Numbered from the stretch's first letter, positions 27,633-37,308 are shown. The stretch is DNA of 64,000 nt from Klebsiella huaxiensis (GCF_003261575.2 NZ_CP036175.1:930001-994000), one strand, 5' to 3'. Notes: a model not told the origin generated them from the letters alone. Translations and numbers: made by a program.

Positions 27633-28052
27633 GCCCATCACACTTCTCTTTCCCGGCCATCGCGCCGGGTCTCCCGGCTCATTTGAAATAATCTAATCTC
27701 ACCTCTTTTTTCGCATTAGTTTTATTAATGTTACCTTTTTTTTGTTATAGAAATTAGGTACGTAATTTCGCATAAAATATCATTACACTCTACCTTTAAG
27801 GTTTATTACATTGTTTTTATGTGGCATTTGTCGCTTTTATTCAGTTGATAACTCTGTAGGCTCATCGGCGGATTTTGGTCATAAGCTAATGTGATGTCCT
27901 GATTCAGCTTATGGTTTACTCCCGGTATCGGTGGTAAGTTCTGGCCGAAGAGAACGTTTGCGTCGGCATCCGTCAGCGATGTCGACGGCGGATTTCGCGG
28001 CGCAAAATCGCCAAAAATAGTGGCTGGTTCCGTTTTATTCGATGAGGAAAAG
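27633..28052 (+). promoter_or_regulatory. Upstream region of the gcvTHP operon
   Basis: This stretch of 420 bases has no gene. It opens with a GC-rich hairpin (CCCGGC/GCCGGG at about 27653-27668), a possible but T-poor terminator for ubiI. A very AT-rich block (about 27685-27840) then follows, consistent with the Lrp- and GcvA-bound region of E. coli gcv. A PurR-like box is at 27949-27964. I did not assign a promoter with confidence. Confidence 0.55.
27949..27964 (+). promoter_or_regulatory. PurR-like operator upstream of gcvT
   Basis: The core AACGTTTGCGT at 27953-27963 matches the right and central part of the PurR consensus ACGCAAACGTTTGCGT. PurR represses gcvTHP in E. coli, and this box is 90 bases before gcvT. 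Confidence 0.65.
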
Positions 28053-29147
28053 ATGGCTCAACAGACTCCGTTGTTTGAACAACACACGCTATGCGGCGCG
28101 CGCATGGTGGATTTCCATGGCTGGATGATGCCGCTGCATTACGGATCCCAGATTGATGAGCATCACGCGGTGCGTGGCGATGCCGGAATGTTCGATGTGT
28201 CGCACATGACCATCGTTGATTTCCACGGCAGCCGCATCCGTGAATTCCTGCGTTATTTGCTGGCTAACGACGTGAATAAGCTCACCACGCCGGGCAAAGC
28301 GCTCTACAGTGGGATGCTAACCGCTTCTGGCGGCGTCATCGATGACCTGATTGTCTATTTCCTTTCTGAAGATTATTTCCGCCTCGTTGTTAACTCCGCC
28401 ACCCGTGAAAAAGACCTTGCCTGGATAACTCAGCAATCTGAATCTTATGGCCTTGAAATGACCGTGCGTGACGATCTTTCACTGATTGCCGTACAGGGTC
28501 CGAAGGCGAAAGAGAAAGCAGCGACGCTGTTTACCGATGAGCAGCGCCAGGCGGTTGCAGGCATGAAGCCGTTCTTTGGCGTGCAGACGGGCGACCTGTT
28601 TATCGCCACCACCGGCTATACCGGCGAGGCGGGTTATGAAATTGCGCTGCCGAACGAACAGGCGGTGGATTTCTGGCGCGGTCTTCTGGATGCAGGCGTT
28701 AAGCCATGCGGCCTGGGCGCACGCGACACGCTGCGTCTGGAAGCGGGGATGAACCTGTACGGCCAGGAGATGGACGAAGGCGTTTCTCCGCTGGCGGCGA
28801 ACATGGGCTGGACCATTGCCTGGGAGCCTGCCGAGCGTAATTTTATCGGCCGCGAAGCGCTGGAGTTACAGCGTGAAAAAGGCACTGAGCAGCTTGTTGG
28901 CCTGGTGATGACAGACAAAGGCGTCCTGCGCGGCGGCTTGCCGGTGCGCTTTAGCGATGCCGATGGTAATCAGAAAGAAGGCGTTATCACCAGCGGCACC
29001 TTCTCCCCAACGTTGGGCTACAGTATTGCGCTGGCACGCGTACCGGAAGGTATCGGCGAAACCGCCGTGGTGCAGATTCGTAACCGTGAAATGCCGGTAA
29101 AAGTGACTAAACCTGTTTTTGTACGCAACGGCAAAGCCGTGGTGTGA
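28053..29147 (+). CDS. gcvT: Glycine cleavage system T protein (aminomethyltransferase)
   Basis: This 364-residue protein transfers the methylene group from aminomethyl-lipoyl-GcvH to tetrahydrofolate, releasing ammonia. Family segments include MVDFHGWMMPLHYG near the N-terminus, the catalytic region MFDVSHM and the folate-contacting GYTGEAGYEIALP. The ATG at 28053 follows GAGGAAAAG and gives the E. coli length. It is the first gene of gcvT-gcvH-gcvP. Confidence 0.97.
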   Translation: MAQQTPLFEQHTLCGARMVDFHGWMMPLHYGSQIDEHHAVRGDAGMFDVSHMTIVDFHGSRIREFLRYLLANDVNKLTTPGKALYSGMLTASGGVIDDLIVYFLSEDYFRLVVNSATREKDLAWITQQSESYGLEMTVRDDLSLIAVQGPKAKEKAATLFTDEQRQAVAGMKPFFGVQTGDLFIATTGYTGEAGYEIALPNEQAVDFWRGLLDAGVKPCGLGARDTLRLEAGMNLYGQEMDEGVSPLAANMGWTIAWEPAERNFIGREALELQREKGTEQLVGLVMTDKGVLRGGLPVRFSDADGNQKEGVITSGTFSPTLGYSIALARVPEGIGETAVVQIRNREMPVKVTKPVFVRNGKAVV

Positions 29148-29170
29148 TTTCCCCTTTTGGAGATGAATTG

Positions 29171-29560
29171 ATGAGCAACGTACCAGCAGAACTGAAATAC
29201 AGCAAAGAACACGAATGGCTGCGTAAAGAAGCTGACGGCACCTATACCGTCGGGATCACCGAACACGCACAGGAGCTGCTTGGCGATATGGTCTTCGTTG
29301 ACCTTCCGGAAGTGGGCGCCATCGTCGAAGCAGGTGCTGACTGCGCGGTTGCCGAGTCTGTGAAAGCGGCTTCCGATATCTATGCACCCATTAGCGGCGA
29401 AATCGTTGCCGTTAACGAAGAGCTGAATGACTCTCCTGAGCTGGTGAACAGCGAGCCTTACACCGACGGCTGGATCTTCAAAATCAAAGCCAGCGACGAA
29501 GCTCAGGTTGCCGCTTTGCTGGATGCCACTGCATACGAAGCGCTGTTAGAAGACGAATAA
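29171..29560 (+). CDS. gcvH: Glycine cleavage system H protein
   Basis: This 129-residue lipoyl carrier shuttles the aminomethyl intermediate between GcvP, GcvT and lipoamide dehydrogenase. The lipoylated lysine is Lys65 (counting Met1) in ESVKAAS. The ATG at 29171 follows TTGGAGATGAATTG, 23 bases after gcvT. Confidence 0.97.
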   Translation: MSNVPAELKYSKEHEWLRKEADGTYTVGITEHAQELLGDMVFVDLPEVGAIVEAGADCAVAESVKAASDIYAPISGEIVAVNEELNDSPELVNSEPYTDGWIFKIKASDEAQVAALLDATAYEALLEDE

Positions 29561-29577
29561 ATACGTTTCATTCTTCA

Positions 29578-29738
29578 CGTTGCAGGTGTGTTGGCTGTGG
29601 TCGTTCACCCCAGTTACGTACTTATGTACGCTCTTGGGGATTAATGAGAGGCTCCTGCCTCTCACCGGAGGCCAGCCTTCGGCTGATCAAATTCGTTCCC
29701 GACGAATTTGTCACTGGCTTGCCACCTGCCTGCAACGC
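29578..29738 (+). repeat. Palindromic intergenic repeat between gcvH and gcvP
   Basis: The element begins CGTTGCAGGTG and ends CACCTGCCTGCAACG, which are inverted copies of each other. Inside is a second palindrome, CACCCCAG/CTTGGGG around a TACGTACTTATGTACG core. Further small hairpins follow (GAGAGGC/GCCTCTC and AAATTCG/CGAATTT). A related element lies at 44483-44597. It accounts for most of the unusually long 247-base gcvH-gcvP gap. Confidence 0.6.
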
Positions 29739-29807
29739 GAATTAGTTTGCGTATTCAGATAAGTAGAGACACCTACGATTCACCGCACGTTTCAGGAACC
29801 ATCGCTC

Positions 29808-32681
29808 ATGACCCAGACTTTAGGCCAACTTGAAAACCGTGACGCCTTTATTGAACGTCACATCGGCCCGGATGCTCAGCAACAGCAGGAGATGCTGAAA
29901 ACTGTTGGCGCCGATTCGCTTAACGCCCTGATTGGCCAGATTGTGCCGCAGGATATCCAGCTGGCGACGCCGCCGCAGGTGGGCGAAGCAACTACCGAAT
30001 TCGCCGCGCTGGCGGAACTGAAGGCGATTGCCGGTCGTAACAAGCGCTTCAAGTCGTACATCGGCATGGGCTACAGCGCCGTGCAGCTGCCGCCGGTCAT
30101 TCAGCGCAATATGCTGGAAAATCCGGGCTGGTATACCGCCTATACGCCTTATCAGCCGGAAGTTTCCCAGGGGCGTCTGGAGTCACTGCTGAACTTCCAG
30201 CAGGTGACGCTCGACCTGACGGGCCTGGATATCGCCTCGGCTTCGTTGCTGGATGAAGCCACCGCCGCGGCTGAAGCAATGGCGATGGCCAAACGCGTGA
30301 GTAAACTGAAAAACGCCAACCGCTTCTTCGTTGCCGCCGATATCCATCCGCAAACCCTGGACGTGGTGCGCACCCGTGCGGAAACCTTTGGCTTTGACGT
30401 GATTGTCGATGATGCTGATAAAGTCCTCGACCACCAGGATGTCTTCGGCGTACTGCTGCAACAGGTCGGCACCACGGGTGAAGTGCATGATTACAGCAAG
30501 CTGATCGCGGAACTGAAAGCGCGCAAAGTGATTGTCAGCGTCGCCGCCGATTTTATGACGCTGGTTCTGCTGACCGCTCCGGGCAAGCAGGGCGCGGACA
30601 TTGTCTTCGGCTCCGCTCAGCGCTTCGGCGTACCGATGGGCTACGGCGGCCCGCATGCGGCCTTCTTTGCCGCAAAAGATGAATTCAAACGCTCCATGCC
30701 GGGCCGTATTATCGGCGTATCGAAAGATGCGGCGGGCAATATTGCGTTGCGCATGGCGATGCAGACTCGTGAGCAGCATATTCGCCGCGAGAAAGCGAAC
30801 TCCAATATCTGTACTTCCCAGGTGTTGCTGGCTAACATCGCCAGCCTGTACGCTGTATTCCACGGCCCGGTAGGCCTGAAACGTATTGCCAGCCGTATTC
30901 ATCGCCTGACCGATATTCTGGCCGATGGCCTGCAGAAAAAAGGCCTCAAGCTGCGTCACGCACATTACTTCGATACCTTGTGTGTGGAAGTAGCTGATAA
31001 AGCAGCGGTGCTGGCGCGGGCGCAAGCGCTGCAGATCAACCTGCGCAGCGATATTCACAACGCCGTCGGCATCACGCTGGATGAAGCCACCACCCGCGAA
31101 GACCTGCAGAACCTGTTCCGTGCCATCGTTGGCGATGATCATGGTCTGGATATCGACACCCTGGATAAAGACGTGGCGCTTGATAGCCGCTCGATCCCGG
31201 CCAGCATGCTGCGTGACGATGCGATCCTGACCCATCCGGTATTTAATCGCTATCACAGCGAAACCGAGATGATGCGCTATATGCACTCCCTGGAACGCAA
31301 GGATCTGGCGCTGAATCAGGCGATGATCCCGCTGGGCTCCTGCACCATGAAGCTGAACGCTGCCGCTGAGATGATCCCGATCACCTGGCCGGAATTTGCC
31401 GAGCTGCACCCGTTCTGCCCGATCGAGCAGGCGGAAGGTTATCATCAAATGATCGCCCAGCTTGCCGACTGGCTGGTCACCTTGACCGGTTACGACAGCG
31501 TTTGTATGCAGCCGAACTCTGGCGCACAGGGCGAGTACGCGGGTCTGCTGGCGATCCGTCATTACCATGAGAGCCGTAACGAAGGGCATCGCGATATCTG
31601 CTTGATCCCGGCTTCTGCCCACGGCACCAACCCGGCTTCCGCGCAGATGGCGGGGATGCAGGTGGTCGTAGTGGCCTGTGATAAAAATGGCAACATCGAT
31701 CTGGCAGATCTGCGGGCAAAAGCGGAGCAGCACGCTGACAACCTCTCCTGCATTATGGTCACCTATCCGTCCACCCACGGCGTCTACGAAGAGACGATCC
31801 GCGAAGTGTGCGAAATCGTGCATCAGTTCGGCGGCCAGGTTTACCTCGACGGCGCGAACATGAACGCGCAGGTCGGCATTACCTCTCCAGGCTTTATCGG
31901 CGCGGACGTATCGCATCTCAACCTGCATAAAACCTTCTGCATTCCGCACGGCGGCGGCGGCCCGGGTATGGGGCCGATTGGCGTGAAATCACATCTGGCG
32001 CCGTTTGTTCCGGGCCATAGCGTGGTGCAAATCGAAGGTATGTTGACCCGTCAGGGCGCGGTTTCCGCCGCACCATTCGGCAGTGCCTCGATTCTGCCGA
32101 TCAGTTGGATGTATATCCGCATGATGGGCTCAGAAGGGCTGAAACAGGCGAGCCAGATGGCGATTTTGAATGCCAACTACATTGCCACCCGCCTGAAAGA
32201 CGCGTTCCCGGTGCTGTATACCGGACGCGACGGTCGCGTGGCGCACGAATGCATTCTTGATATTCGTCCGCTGAAAGAAGAAACCGGCATCAGCGAGCTG
32301 GACATCGCTAAGCGCCTGATTGACTTTGGTTTCCACGCACCGACGATGTCCTTCCCGGTAGCAGGTACGCTGATGGTTGAGCCGACCGAATCGGAAGGCA
32401 AAGCCGAGCTGGACCGTTTTATCGATGCGATGCTGGCGATTCGCGGCGAGATTGACCGTGTGAAAGCCGGTGAGTGGCCACTGGAAGACAACCCGCTGGT
32501 TAACGCTCCGCATACCCAGGGCGAACTGGTGAGCGAGTGGAATCACCCTTACACCCGTGAGCTGGCGGTATTCCCGGCAGGGCTGAACAATAAATACTGG
32601 CCGACCGTGAAGCGTCTGGACGATGTTTACGGCGACCGTAATCTGTTCTGCTCTTGCGTACCGATGAGCGAATATCAGTAA
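29808..32681 (+). CDS. gcvP: Glycine dehydrogenase (decarboxylating), P protein
   Basis: This 957-residue PLP enzyme decarboxylates glycine and loads the aminomethyl group onto GcvH. Two homologous halves are present; the C-terminal half carries the PLP lysine Lys708 in HLNLHKTFCIPHGGGGPGMG. The length equals the E. coli protein. It is the last gene of the operon, with a terminator hairpin just after. Confidence 0.98.
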   Translation: MTQTLGQLENRDAFIERHIGPDAQQQQEMLKTVGADSLNALIGQIVPQDIQLATPPQVGEATTEFAALAELKAIAGRNKRFKSYIGMGYSAVQLPPVIQRNMLENPGWYTAYTPYQPEVSQGRLESLLNFQQVTLDLTGLDIASASLLDEATAAAEAMAMAKRVSKLKNANRFFVAADIHPQTLDVVRTRAETFGFDVIVDDADKVLDHQDVFGVLLQQVGTTGEVHDYSKLIAELKARKVIVSVAADFMTLVLLTAPGKQGADIVFGSAQRFGVPMGYGGPHAAFFAAKDEFKRSMPGRIIGVSKDAAGNIALRMAMQTREQHIRREKANSNICTSQVLLANIASLYAVFHGPVGLKRIASRIHRLTDILADGLQKKGLKLRHAHYFDTLCVEVADKAAVLARAQALQINLRSDIHNAVGITLDEATTREDLQNLFRAIVGDDHGLDIDTLDKDVALDSRSIPASMLRDDAILTHPVFNRYHSETEMMRYMHSLERKDLALNQAMIPLGSCTMKLNAAAEMIPITWPEFAELHPFCPIEQAEGYHQMIAQLADWLVTLTGYDSVCMQPNSGAQGEYAGLLAIRHYHESRNEGHRDICLIPASAHGTNPASAQMAGMQVVVVACDKNGNIDLADLRAKAEQHADNLSCIMVTYPSTHGVYEETIREVCEIVHQFGGQVYLDGANMNAQVGITSPGFIGADVSHLNLHKTFCIPHGGGGPGMGPIGVKSHLAPFVPGHSVVQIEGMLTRQGAVSAAPFGSASILPISWMYIRMMGSEGLKQASQMAILNANYIATRLKDAFPVLYTGRDGRVAHECILDIRPLKEETGISELDIAKRLIDFGFHAPTMSFPVAGTLMVEPTESEGKAELDRFIDAMLAIRGEIDRVKAGEWPLEDNPLVNAPHTQGELVSEWNHPYTRELAVFPAGLNNKYWPTVKRLDDVYGDRNLFCSCVPMSEYQ

Positions 32682-32703
32682 TTTGCTGATTAGGCTATCT
32701 TTT

Positions 32704-32730
32704 AAAGGCGCTGCGGCGCCTTTATTTTTT
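32704..32730 (+). terminator. Terminator after gcvP
   Basis: An 8-base-pair stem AAAGGCGC/GCGCCTTT with a TGCG loop is followed by a T-rich run, 23 bases after gcvP and just before ygfF. Confidence 0.9.
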
Positions 32731-32741
32731 GGGGGAATGGC

Positions 32742-33485
32742 ATGACGATAGCATTAGTGACGGGCGGCAGCCGCGGAACAGGTAAAGCGACGGCGCTGCT
32801 GCTGGCGCAGGAAGGTTATACCGTGGTGGTGAATTATCACCAGAACAGTGAAGCTGCGACCGGCGTGGTGAAAGGGATTCTCGCCAGCGGGGGAAAGGCC
32901 GTTGCGCTGCAAGCGGACGTCAGTGATGAAACGCAGGTGGTGGCGATGTTTGAGGCTGTCGATCGCCTTGGTGAACCGCTCCTGGCGCTGGTCAATAACG
33001 CTGGCATTTTGTTTACCCAGGGGACGATTGAAAGCCTTTGTGCCGAGCGGATTAACCGGGTACTGGCGACCAACGTCACTGGCTATTTTCTTTGCTGCCG
33101 GGAGGCGGTAAAGCGGATGTCGCACAAGCACGGCGGTAAGGGTGGGGCGATTGTTAACGTTTCATCAGCGGCCTCGCGCCTGGGCGCTCCGGGGGAATAT
33201 GTGGACTATGCCGCGTCAAAAGGCGCGGTAGATACCCTGACCACTGGCCTGTCGCTGGAGGTTGCGGCGCAGGGAATTCGGGTCAACGGGGTTCGTCCTG
33301 GCCTAATTTATACTGAAATGCACGTCAGCGGCGGTGAACCGGGACGCGTGGATCGCGTGAAGTCGATGTTGCCGATGCAGCGCGGCGGTCAGCCGGAAGA
33401 GGTCGCCCAGGCCATCGTCTGGCTGCTGAGCGACAAAGCCTCCTACGTAACCGGCAGCTTTCTGGAGCTGGCGGGCGGAAGATAA
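32742..33485 (+). CDS. ygfF: Short-chain dehydrogenase YgfF
   Basis: This 247-residue classical SDR oxidoreductase has the NAD(P) motif TGGSRGTGKA at residues 7-16, NNAG near 86 and the catalytic YAASK near 159, with an upstream catalytic Ser in NVSSAAS. The length equals E. coli YgfF, described as a putative sugar or glucose dehydrogenase; the substrate is not known. GGGGG precedes the ATG. It is the last conserved gene before the scs insertion and a REP cluster. Confidence 0.93.
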   Translation: MTIALVTGGSRGTGKATALLLAQEGYTVVVNYHQNSEAATGVVKGILASGGKAVALQADVSDETQVVAMFEAVDRLGEPLLALVNNAGILFTQGTIESLCAERINRVLATNVTGYFLCCREAVKRMSHKHGGKGGAIVNVSSAASRLGAPGEYVDYAASKGAVDTLTTGLSLEVAAQGIRVNGVRPGLIYTEMHVSGGEPGRVDRVKSMLPMQRGGQPEEVAQAIVWLLSDKASYVTGSFLELAGGR

Positions 33486-33498
33486 TCCACAACGCCTT

Positions 33499-33584
33499 CC
33501 CGGAGGCGGCGCTGCGCACCTGTCCGGGCTACCCGCTCGCAGACAACTGTGAACTTGTAGCCCGGTCAGCGCAGCGCCACCGGG
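33499..33584. repeat. BIME (paired REP elements) downstream of ygfF
   Basis: Two REP-like palindromes in opposite orientation (33499-33528 and 33561-33584) flank a linker. The linker, read on the minus strand (GGCTACAAGTTCACAG...), is nearly the same as the linkers of the BIMEs at 40877-40962 and 48607-48696. Such elements bind gyrase or stabilise mRNA ends in E. coli. Confidence 0.75.
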
Positions 33585-33672
33585 AGTTTTGTTATCCATT
33601 ACACTGTGAATTTCCGGGTTACCAGACGTTCAGACCGCATCGACCCGTAGCTCTGCGAGCGGGGGAGATGCG

Positions 33673-34173
33673 CTACGACGCCATCCACAGCCGCAGGCGC
33701 ATCCCCCAACCGCTGGTCCAGCCGCTGGTGACCGACTTCACCTCGCCGCGCGAAATCACGACCAGAGTTGGCGTCACCTGCACATCCCACTGCCGTGAGA
33801 GCTGACCGCTGGCGTCGTTGATCGTCGGTAACGCCATCTTTTTATGCGCCAGCCATTTCTCCAGGGCGGCGTTATCGCCGGAGCGCAGCGCCACGGTTAT
33901 AACGTTACCGCCATCGTCAGCCAACGCGGCCACCGATGGCGTGGTGTAACGACATACGCCGCACCATGTGGCCCAGACGTACAGCAGCAGCGGACGTTCG
34001 TGGCTCATCGCCGCCAGATCGATCGTCCGACCATCAAGGGTTTGCAGCGGCGTGCTGGTGAAATTTTGCGGCAATGCGGGTTTACGCATGTAATCCACCG
34101 CCAGGCTTATCCCCACCCCAATCAATAGCAAGACGATCCCCTCGCGCAGCCAGCGCGTTAATTTACTGTGCAT
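33673..34173 (-). CDS. scsD: ScsD, membrane-anchored thioredoxin-like protein
   Basis: This 166-residue TlpA/thioredoxin-like protein has an N-terminal membrane anchor (about 12-27) and a periplasmic domain with the active-site motif WCGVC, Cys71 and Cys74. In Salmonella, ScsD belongs to the suppressor-of-copper-sensitivity system and is kept reduced by ScsB. It overlaps scsC by eleven bases. E. coli K-12 has no counterpart at this locus. The exact periplasmic substrate is unknown. Confidence 0.88.
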   Translation of the reverse strand: MHSKLTRWLREGIVLLLIGVGISLAVDYMRKPALPQNFTSTPLQTLDGRTIDLAAMSHERPLLLYVWATWCGVCRYTTPSVAALADDGGNVITVALRSGDNAALEKWLAHKKMALPTINDASGQLSRQWDVQVTPTLVVISRGEVKSVTSGWTSGWGMRLRLWMAS

Positions 34174-34762
34174 CCGCTTTCGCCAGCTGTTCTTTCACCA
34201 GCGCCTCCAGATCTGCCTCGGGGATTGCGCCCGCTACCATCTCGTCGCCGATAATGGTGGCCGGTGTGCCCTGAATATTCAGCACCTGCGATAAAATCAG
34301 GTTCATCTTCAGCGACTCCATGGTTTTCTCATCGATCTTCACCCCGTCAGTGGCGGTCTTCTGCTGCGCGGCGTGAATGCTGACATCATCGTGATAGCCC
34401 TTTTTCGCCATTAGCCGCTGATGCAGCGCCCAAAACTTATCTGGCTGCTGCTGCCAGGTTGAGAGCGCGGCTTTTGCGGCGTTGACCGAACTTTGCCCCT
34501 TAAACGGCAGTAGCTTCACAATCAGTAAAACGTCAGGATTATCATGGACGATTTTCTCCAGCATTGGGTCGAACTGCTTGCAGTAAGGGCAGTTGTAATC
34601 CGTGAATGAGACGATGGTCAGTTTCGGCTCTTTGGCTCCCATACGCGGGCTTAAGGGATCGTTAAACAGCAGCCTGGCGAGCTGGTCATCGGTGGACGAT
34701 TCCGGCGCGGCCATGCTAAATGTTGCTATGCACAGCAGCAGTAATGCGGTGATGATTCTCAT
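34163..34762 (-). CDS. scsC: ScsC, periplasmic DsbA/DsbG-like thiol oxidoreductase
   Basis: This 199-residue protein has a signal peptide (hydrophobic core 4-18, cleavage near SMA-A) and a DsbA-fold domain. The active-site motif CPYC is at residues 58-61, and the cis-proline loop is in QGTPATI. Salmonella ScsC protects against copper and is reduced by ScsB. It lies between scsB and scsD on the same strand with a gap of two bases from scsB. Confidence 0.9.
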   Translation of the reverse strand: MRIITALLLLCIATFSMAAPESSTDDQLARLLFNDPLSPRMGAKEPKLTIVSFTDYNCPYCKQFDPMLEKIVHDNPDVLLIVKLLPFKGQSSVNAAKAALSTWQQQPDKFWALHQRLMAKKGYHDDVSIHAAQQKTATDGVKIDEKTMESLKMNLILSQVLNIQGTPATIIGDEMVAGAIPEADLEALVKEQLAKADAQ

Positions 34763-34764
34763 GA

Positions 34765-36774
34765 TTATTTTCCTTTCGCAGCGGATAGGGTGGCGAGAAG
34801 CTCTTCTCGATTTAATAGCGCAGGCAGCGTCTGGCCCTGCGGTAACGCCGGTCCATAAACCTGATTGAACGGTACGGCGGCGCTGCCGCGAGCGGTCAGA
34901 AACTGGCTAATGGTGTCCGACGGTCGACTCCAGTCGCCGCGCAGCGCCACCACATCCGGGGCTGAGAGCGCCTCCTGCACCTCATCACGAAGCAATACGT
35001 TGTATTTATTGGCTTTACAGGTCACGCACCAGTCGGCGGTTACATCGACAAACACTCGCTGATGATTCGCCAGCGCGTCGGCAATCGCCTGTTCACTGAG
35101 CGGTTGCCAGTTGACGCGATCGCGGCGCGAACCCTGGCCTTCCGGTGGTGAAATCAAAGCAACCGCGACCGCAATCACCAGGGCTAGCGCTGCGGCCTGT
35201 AGCGCCGTACGCCAGCGGTAGCGCCAGGCCGTCGCCAGCAGCAGAACGAGAGCCAGAATCATCAACAGTGCGAGCACCGGCAGACGGCCTATGTGCACCG
35301 TCAGCAGGCTTACCAGCCACAGCGACGAGGCGAGCATCATCAGCCCGAGAATGACCCGAACGCGGTTCATCCAACGGCCTGGGCGAGGAAGATGTCGGGC
35401 GAAACCGGGCCAGGCGACAATTAGCAACCACGGCAGGCTCATTCCCAGACCCATCGCGAAGAAGATCCCCCACAGCAGCGGCAGTGGCGCAACGAGCGCC
35501 ACTGATACGGCAGTACCGAGAAACGGCGCGGTACACGGCGTGGCGAGAAGCGTGGCGAATGCCCCTTGCCAGAAGTGGCCCAATAAACCGCTGCCGCCGC
35601 GGGTGGCCAGAAACGTGCTGGTGTTAGAGGAGAGGCGAAACTCAAACAGCCCCATCAGGCTGGCGCTGAACAGCACCATCACCAGCACCATCGCACCGAT
35701 AAACCACGGATTCTGGAACTGAATGCCCCAGCCCAGCGCCTGATTGCCCAGCCTTAACAGGGTCATCATCAGTGCCAAAACGAGGAAAGAGGCGATAATC
35801 CCGCCAACGGATGCCAGGAACTGGCGTCTTATTACCCCGCGCTGCTGGTTAGCGCTTTGCACCAGCGTGCCCAGCTTCATGGCCAGTACCGGCAGCACGC
35901 AGGGCATCACGTTGAGGATCAGGCCCCCGGCCAGCGCCATCAGCAGCACCCACCACAGAGACAACTCCGGTGCGGCGCTCCCCTGAACAATGGCAACCCG
36001 GCTCTCCTCGGCCTGACCGCCCTCGGTAAGCACCAGCGACAAAGTCTTACCGCTGAGGTTTGGCGCAGCATCGCCCCAGCTATCGGTGACCGGCAGCGTG
36101 GCGATAAGCGTATTCCCCTTGATGGCGAAGGCGGGCTTGCCGAAATCCACGTCATCCATACTGTCGATAAATAGCGAAGGCTGCTGCCAGCCTGCTTCGC
36201 GAACGGCGGTGACCGTTAACTTACCGCTGATATAGCTGGCGCTACGCTGCGAGGTCAGGCCGTCCGTCAGCGGCAGAGTGCCCATCGCCCGGGTGAAGTC
36301 GTAGCGAAAATCGCTTCCAGCGGGGGAGGTCATATCCAGCGAGAAGGGATAGTCGGTGAGAATACAGACGTTGCTACAGGTGGATAGCGTCAGCACGCCG
36401 CGCAGGGTTTCCGGCAGCGGGCCGCGAATCTCCAGTGGGAAACTGACGTTGCCGTGATAGCCCTGAGTAGAAATTCCGGCGACGTCAAAGCGCTGCGGCG
36501 TTGGCCAGTGCCAACTGACATCAAGTGGTTTTGACCAGGTTATTGCCGGAGCAATTCCCCCCTCACCCGGCGAGCGCCAGTAGGTTTTCCAGCCCTTTTC
36601 CAGCGCGACGTCCAGCAGCAGGCGCGTTTCGCCGCTGCTCTCATTTTCCGCGCGCAGCCTGACGCTGGCGTGTTGATTATCGGCGGCGCGTAACCAGCCG
36701 CTGTCGGCGGCCTGACTGACGGGCAGCCATAGCCAAAGCAGGCAGACCAGTAGTCGCCTGAATACTATAAGCAT
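34765..36774 (-). CDS. scsB: ScsB, DsbD-like membrane electron transporter
   Basis: This 669-residue DsbD homologue transfers electrons from cytoplasmic thioredoxin to ScsC and ScsD. A signal peptide is followed by a periplasmic N-terminal domain with a cysteine pair (STCSNVC). A central domain of about eight membrane segments carries the redox cysteines in MPCVLP and TPCTAP. The C-terminal thioredoxin-like domain has WCVTC with Cys583 and Cys586. It is the largest gene of scsABCD. Confidence 0.92.
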   Translation of the reverse strand: MLIVFRRLLVCLLWLWLPVSQAADSGWLRAADNQHASVRLRAENESSGETRLLLDVALEKGWKTYWRSPGEGGIAPAITWSKPLDVSWHWPTPQRFDVAGISTQGYHGNVSFPLEIRGPLPETLRGVLTLSTCSNVCILTDYPFSLDMTSPAGSDFRYDFTRAMGTLPLTDGLTSQRSASYISGKLTVTAVREAGWQQPSLFIDSMDDVDFGKPAFAIKGNTLIATLPVTDSWGDAAPNLSGKTLSLVLTEGGQAEESRVAIVQGSAAPELSLWWVLLMALAGGLILNVMPCVLPVLAMKLGTLVQSANQQRGVIRRQFLASVGGIIASFLVLALMMTLLRLGNQALGWGIQFQNPWFIGAMVLVMVLFSASLMGLFEFRLSSNTSTFLATRGGSGLLGHFWQGAFATLLATPCTAPFLGTAVSVALVAPLPLLWGIFFAMGLGMSLPWLLIVAWPGFARHLPRPGRWMNRVRVILGLMMLASSLWLVSLLTVHIGRLPVLALLMILALVLLLATAWRYRWRTALQAAALALVIAVAVALISPPEGQGSRRDRVNWQPLSEQAIADALANHQRVFVDVTADWCVTCKANKYNVLLRDEVQEALSAPDVVALRGDWSRPSDTISQFLTARGSAAVPFNQVYGPALPQGQTLPALLNREELLATLSAAKGK

Positions 36775-36822
36775 AAATTTTCTCCGTAAATGAATGATTA
36801 ACCTGAACCGTCAGGCCAGTGC

Positions 36823-37182
36823 TCATTCACGGAAAACACATAATCGGAGATGTACCCGTAACCGGGGAGGTGAAATTTCGCGGGGAGGCCAGAGGCGCTC
36901 AATACGCGCAGGGCTTGCCGCCAGCACCGCCAGCAGCAGGGTGATGGCAAATAGCGCGCCTTCGAACAGCATCGGCGGAACGGCCATCAGCGATTTGGCG
37001 CTCAGTTCGCAGGGCGTCACCGGCTCATCGCTATTACTTTGACCCTGCTGTACCAATTGAGTGGCGGTAGTCGCATTCATGACAAGCGCATGCATCCCTG
37101 CCATACGCTGCGCGGTGCATATCAGCACCACCAGACAGGCAAGGGCTACAAGAAGGATGGCTTTGCGTTGTCGCTTGATCAT
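36823..37182 (-). CDS. scsA: ScsA, suppressor of copper sensitivity membrane protein
   Basis: This 119-residue protein has two hydrophobic segments (about 8-28 and 70-92) and matches the small first gene of the Salmonella scs operon in position and character. No cysteine motif like those of ScsB, ScsC or ScsD is present, though Cys22 and one cysteine (TPCELS) between the segments may face the periplasm. It starts the operon, 48 bases before scsB. The molecular function is undefined. Confidence 0.75.
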   Translation of the reverse strand: MIKRQRKAILLVALACLVVLICTAQRMAGMHALVMNATTATQLVQQGQSNSDEPVTPCELSAKSLMAVPPMLFEGALFAITLLLAVLAASPARIERLWPPREISPPRLRVHLRLCVFRE

Positions 37183-37277
37183 GATCGCCTCAATTATTCA
37201 CGTGGCCTATCTTATCGGGCGAAAGCGTTTTGGCAATGTTAATGCTGTAAAGAAGTGTCGTAATCGTGGGGTTTTTT

Positions 37278-37301
37278 GCCCCCTCCCGGTCGGGAGAGGG
37301 C
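37278..37301. repeat. Inverted repeat between bglA and scsA
   Basis: A GC-rich hairpin (about GCCCCCTCCCG/CGGGAGAGGGC) sits eight bases past the bglA stop. A T-run lies only on the far side in the plus sense, so it is not a textbook terminator for bglA, although it may act as a 3' barrier. Confidence 0.45.
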
Positions 37302-37308
37302 AGAAGCA

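Noticed and set aside
30183..31949. Long minus-strand open frame (588 codons) inside gcvP
   Set aside because: It is a shadow of gcvP, caused by third-position bias; the translation has no domain character and no ribosome site.
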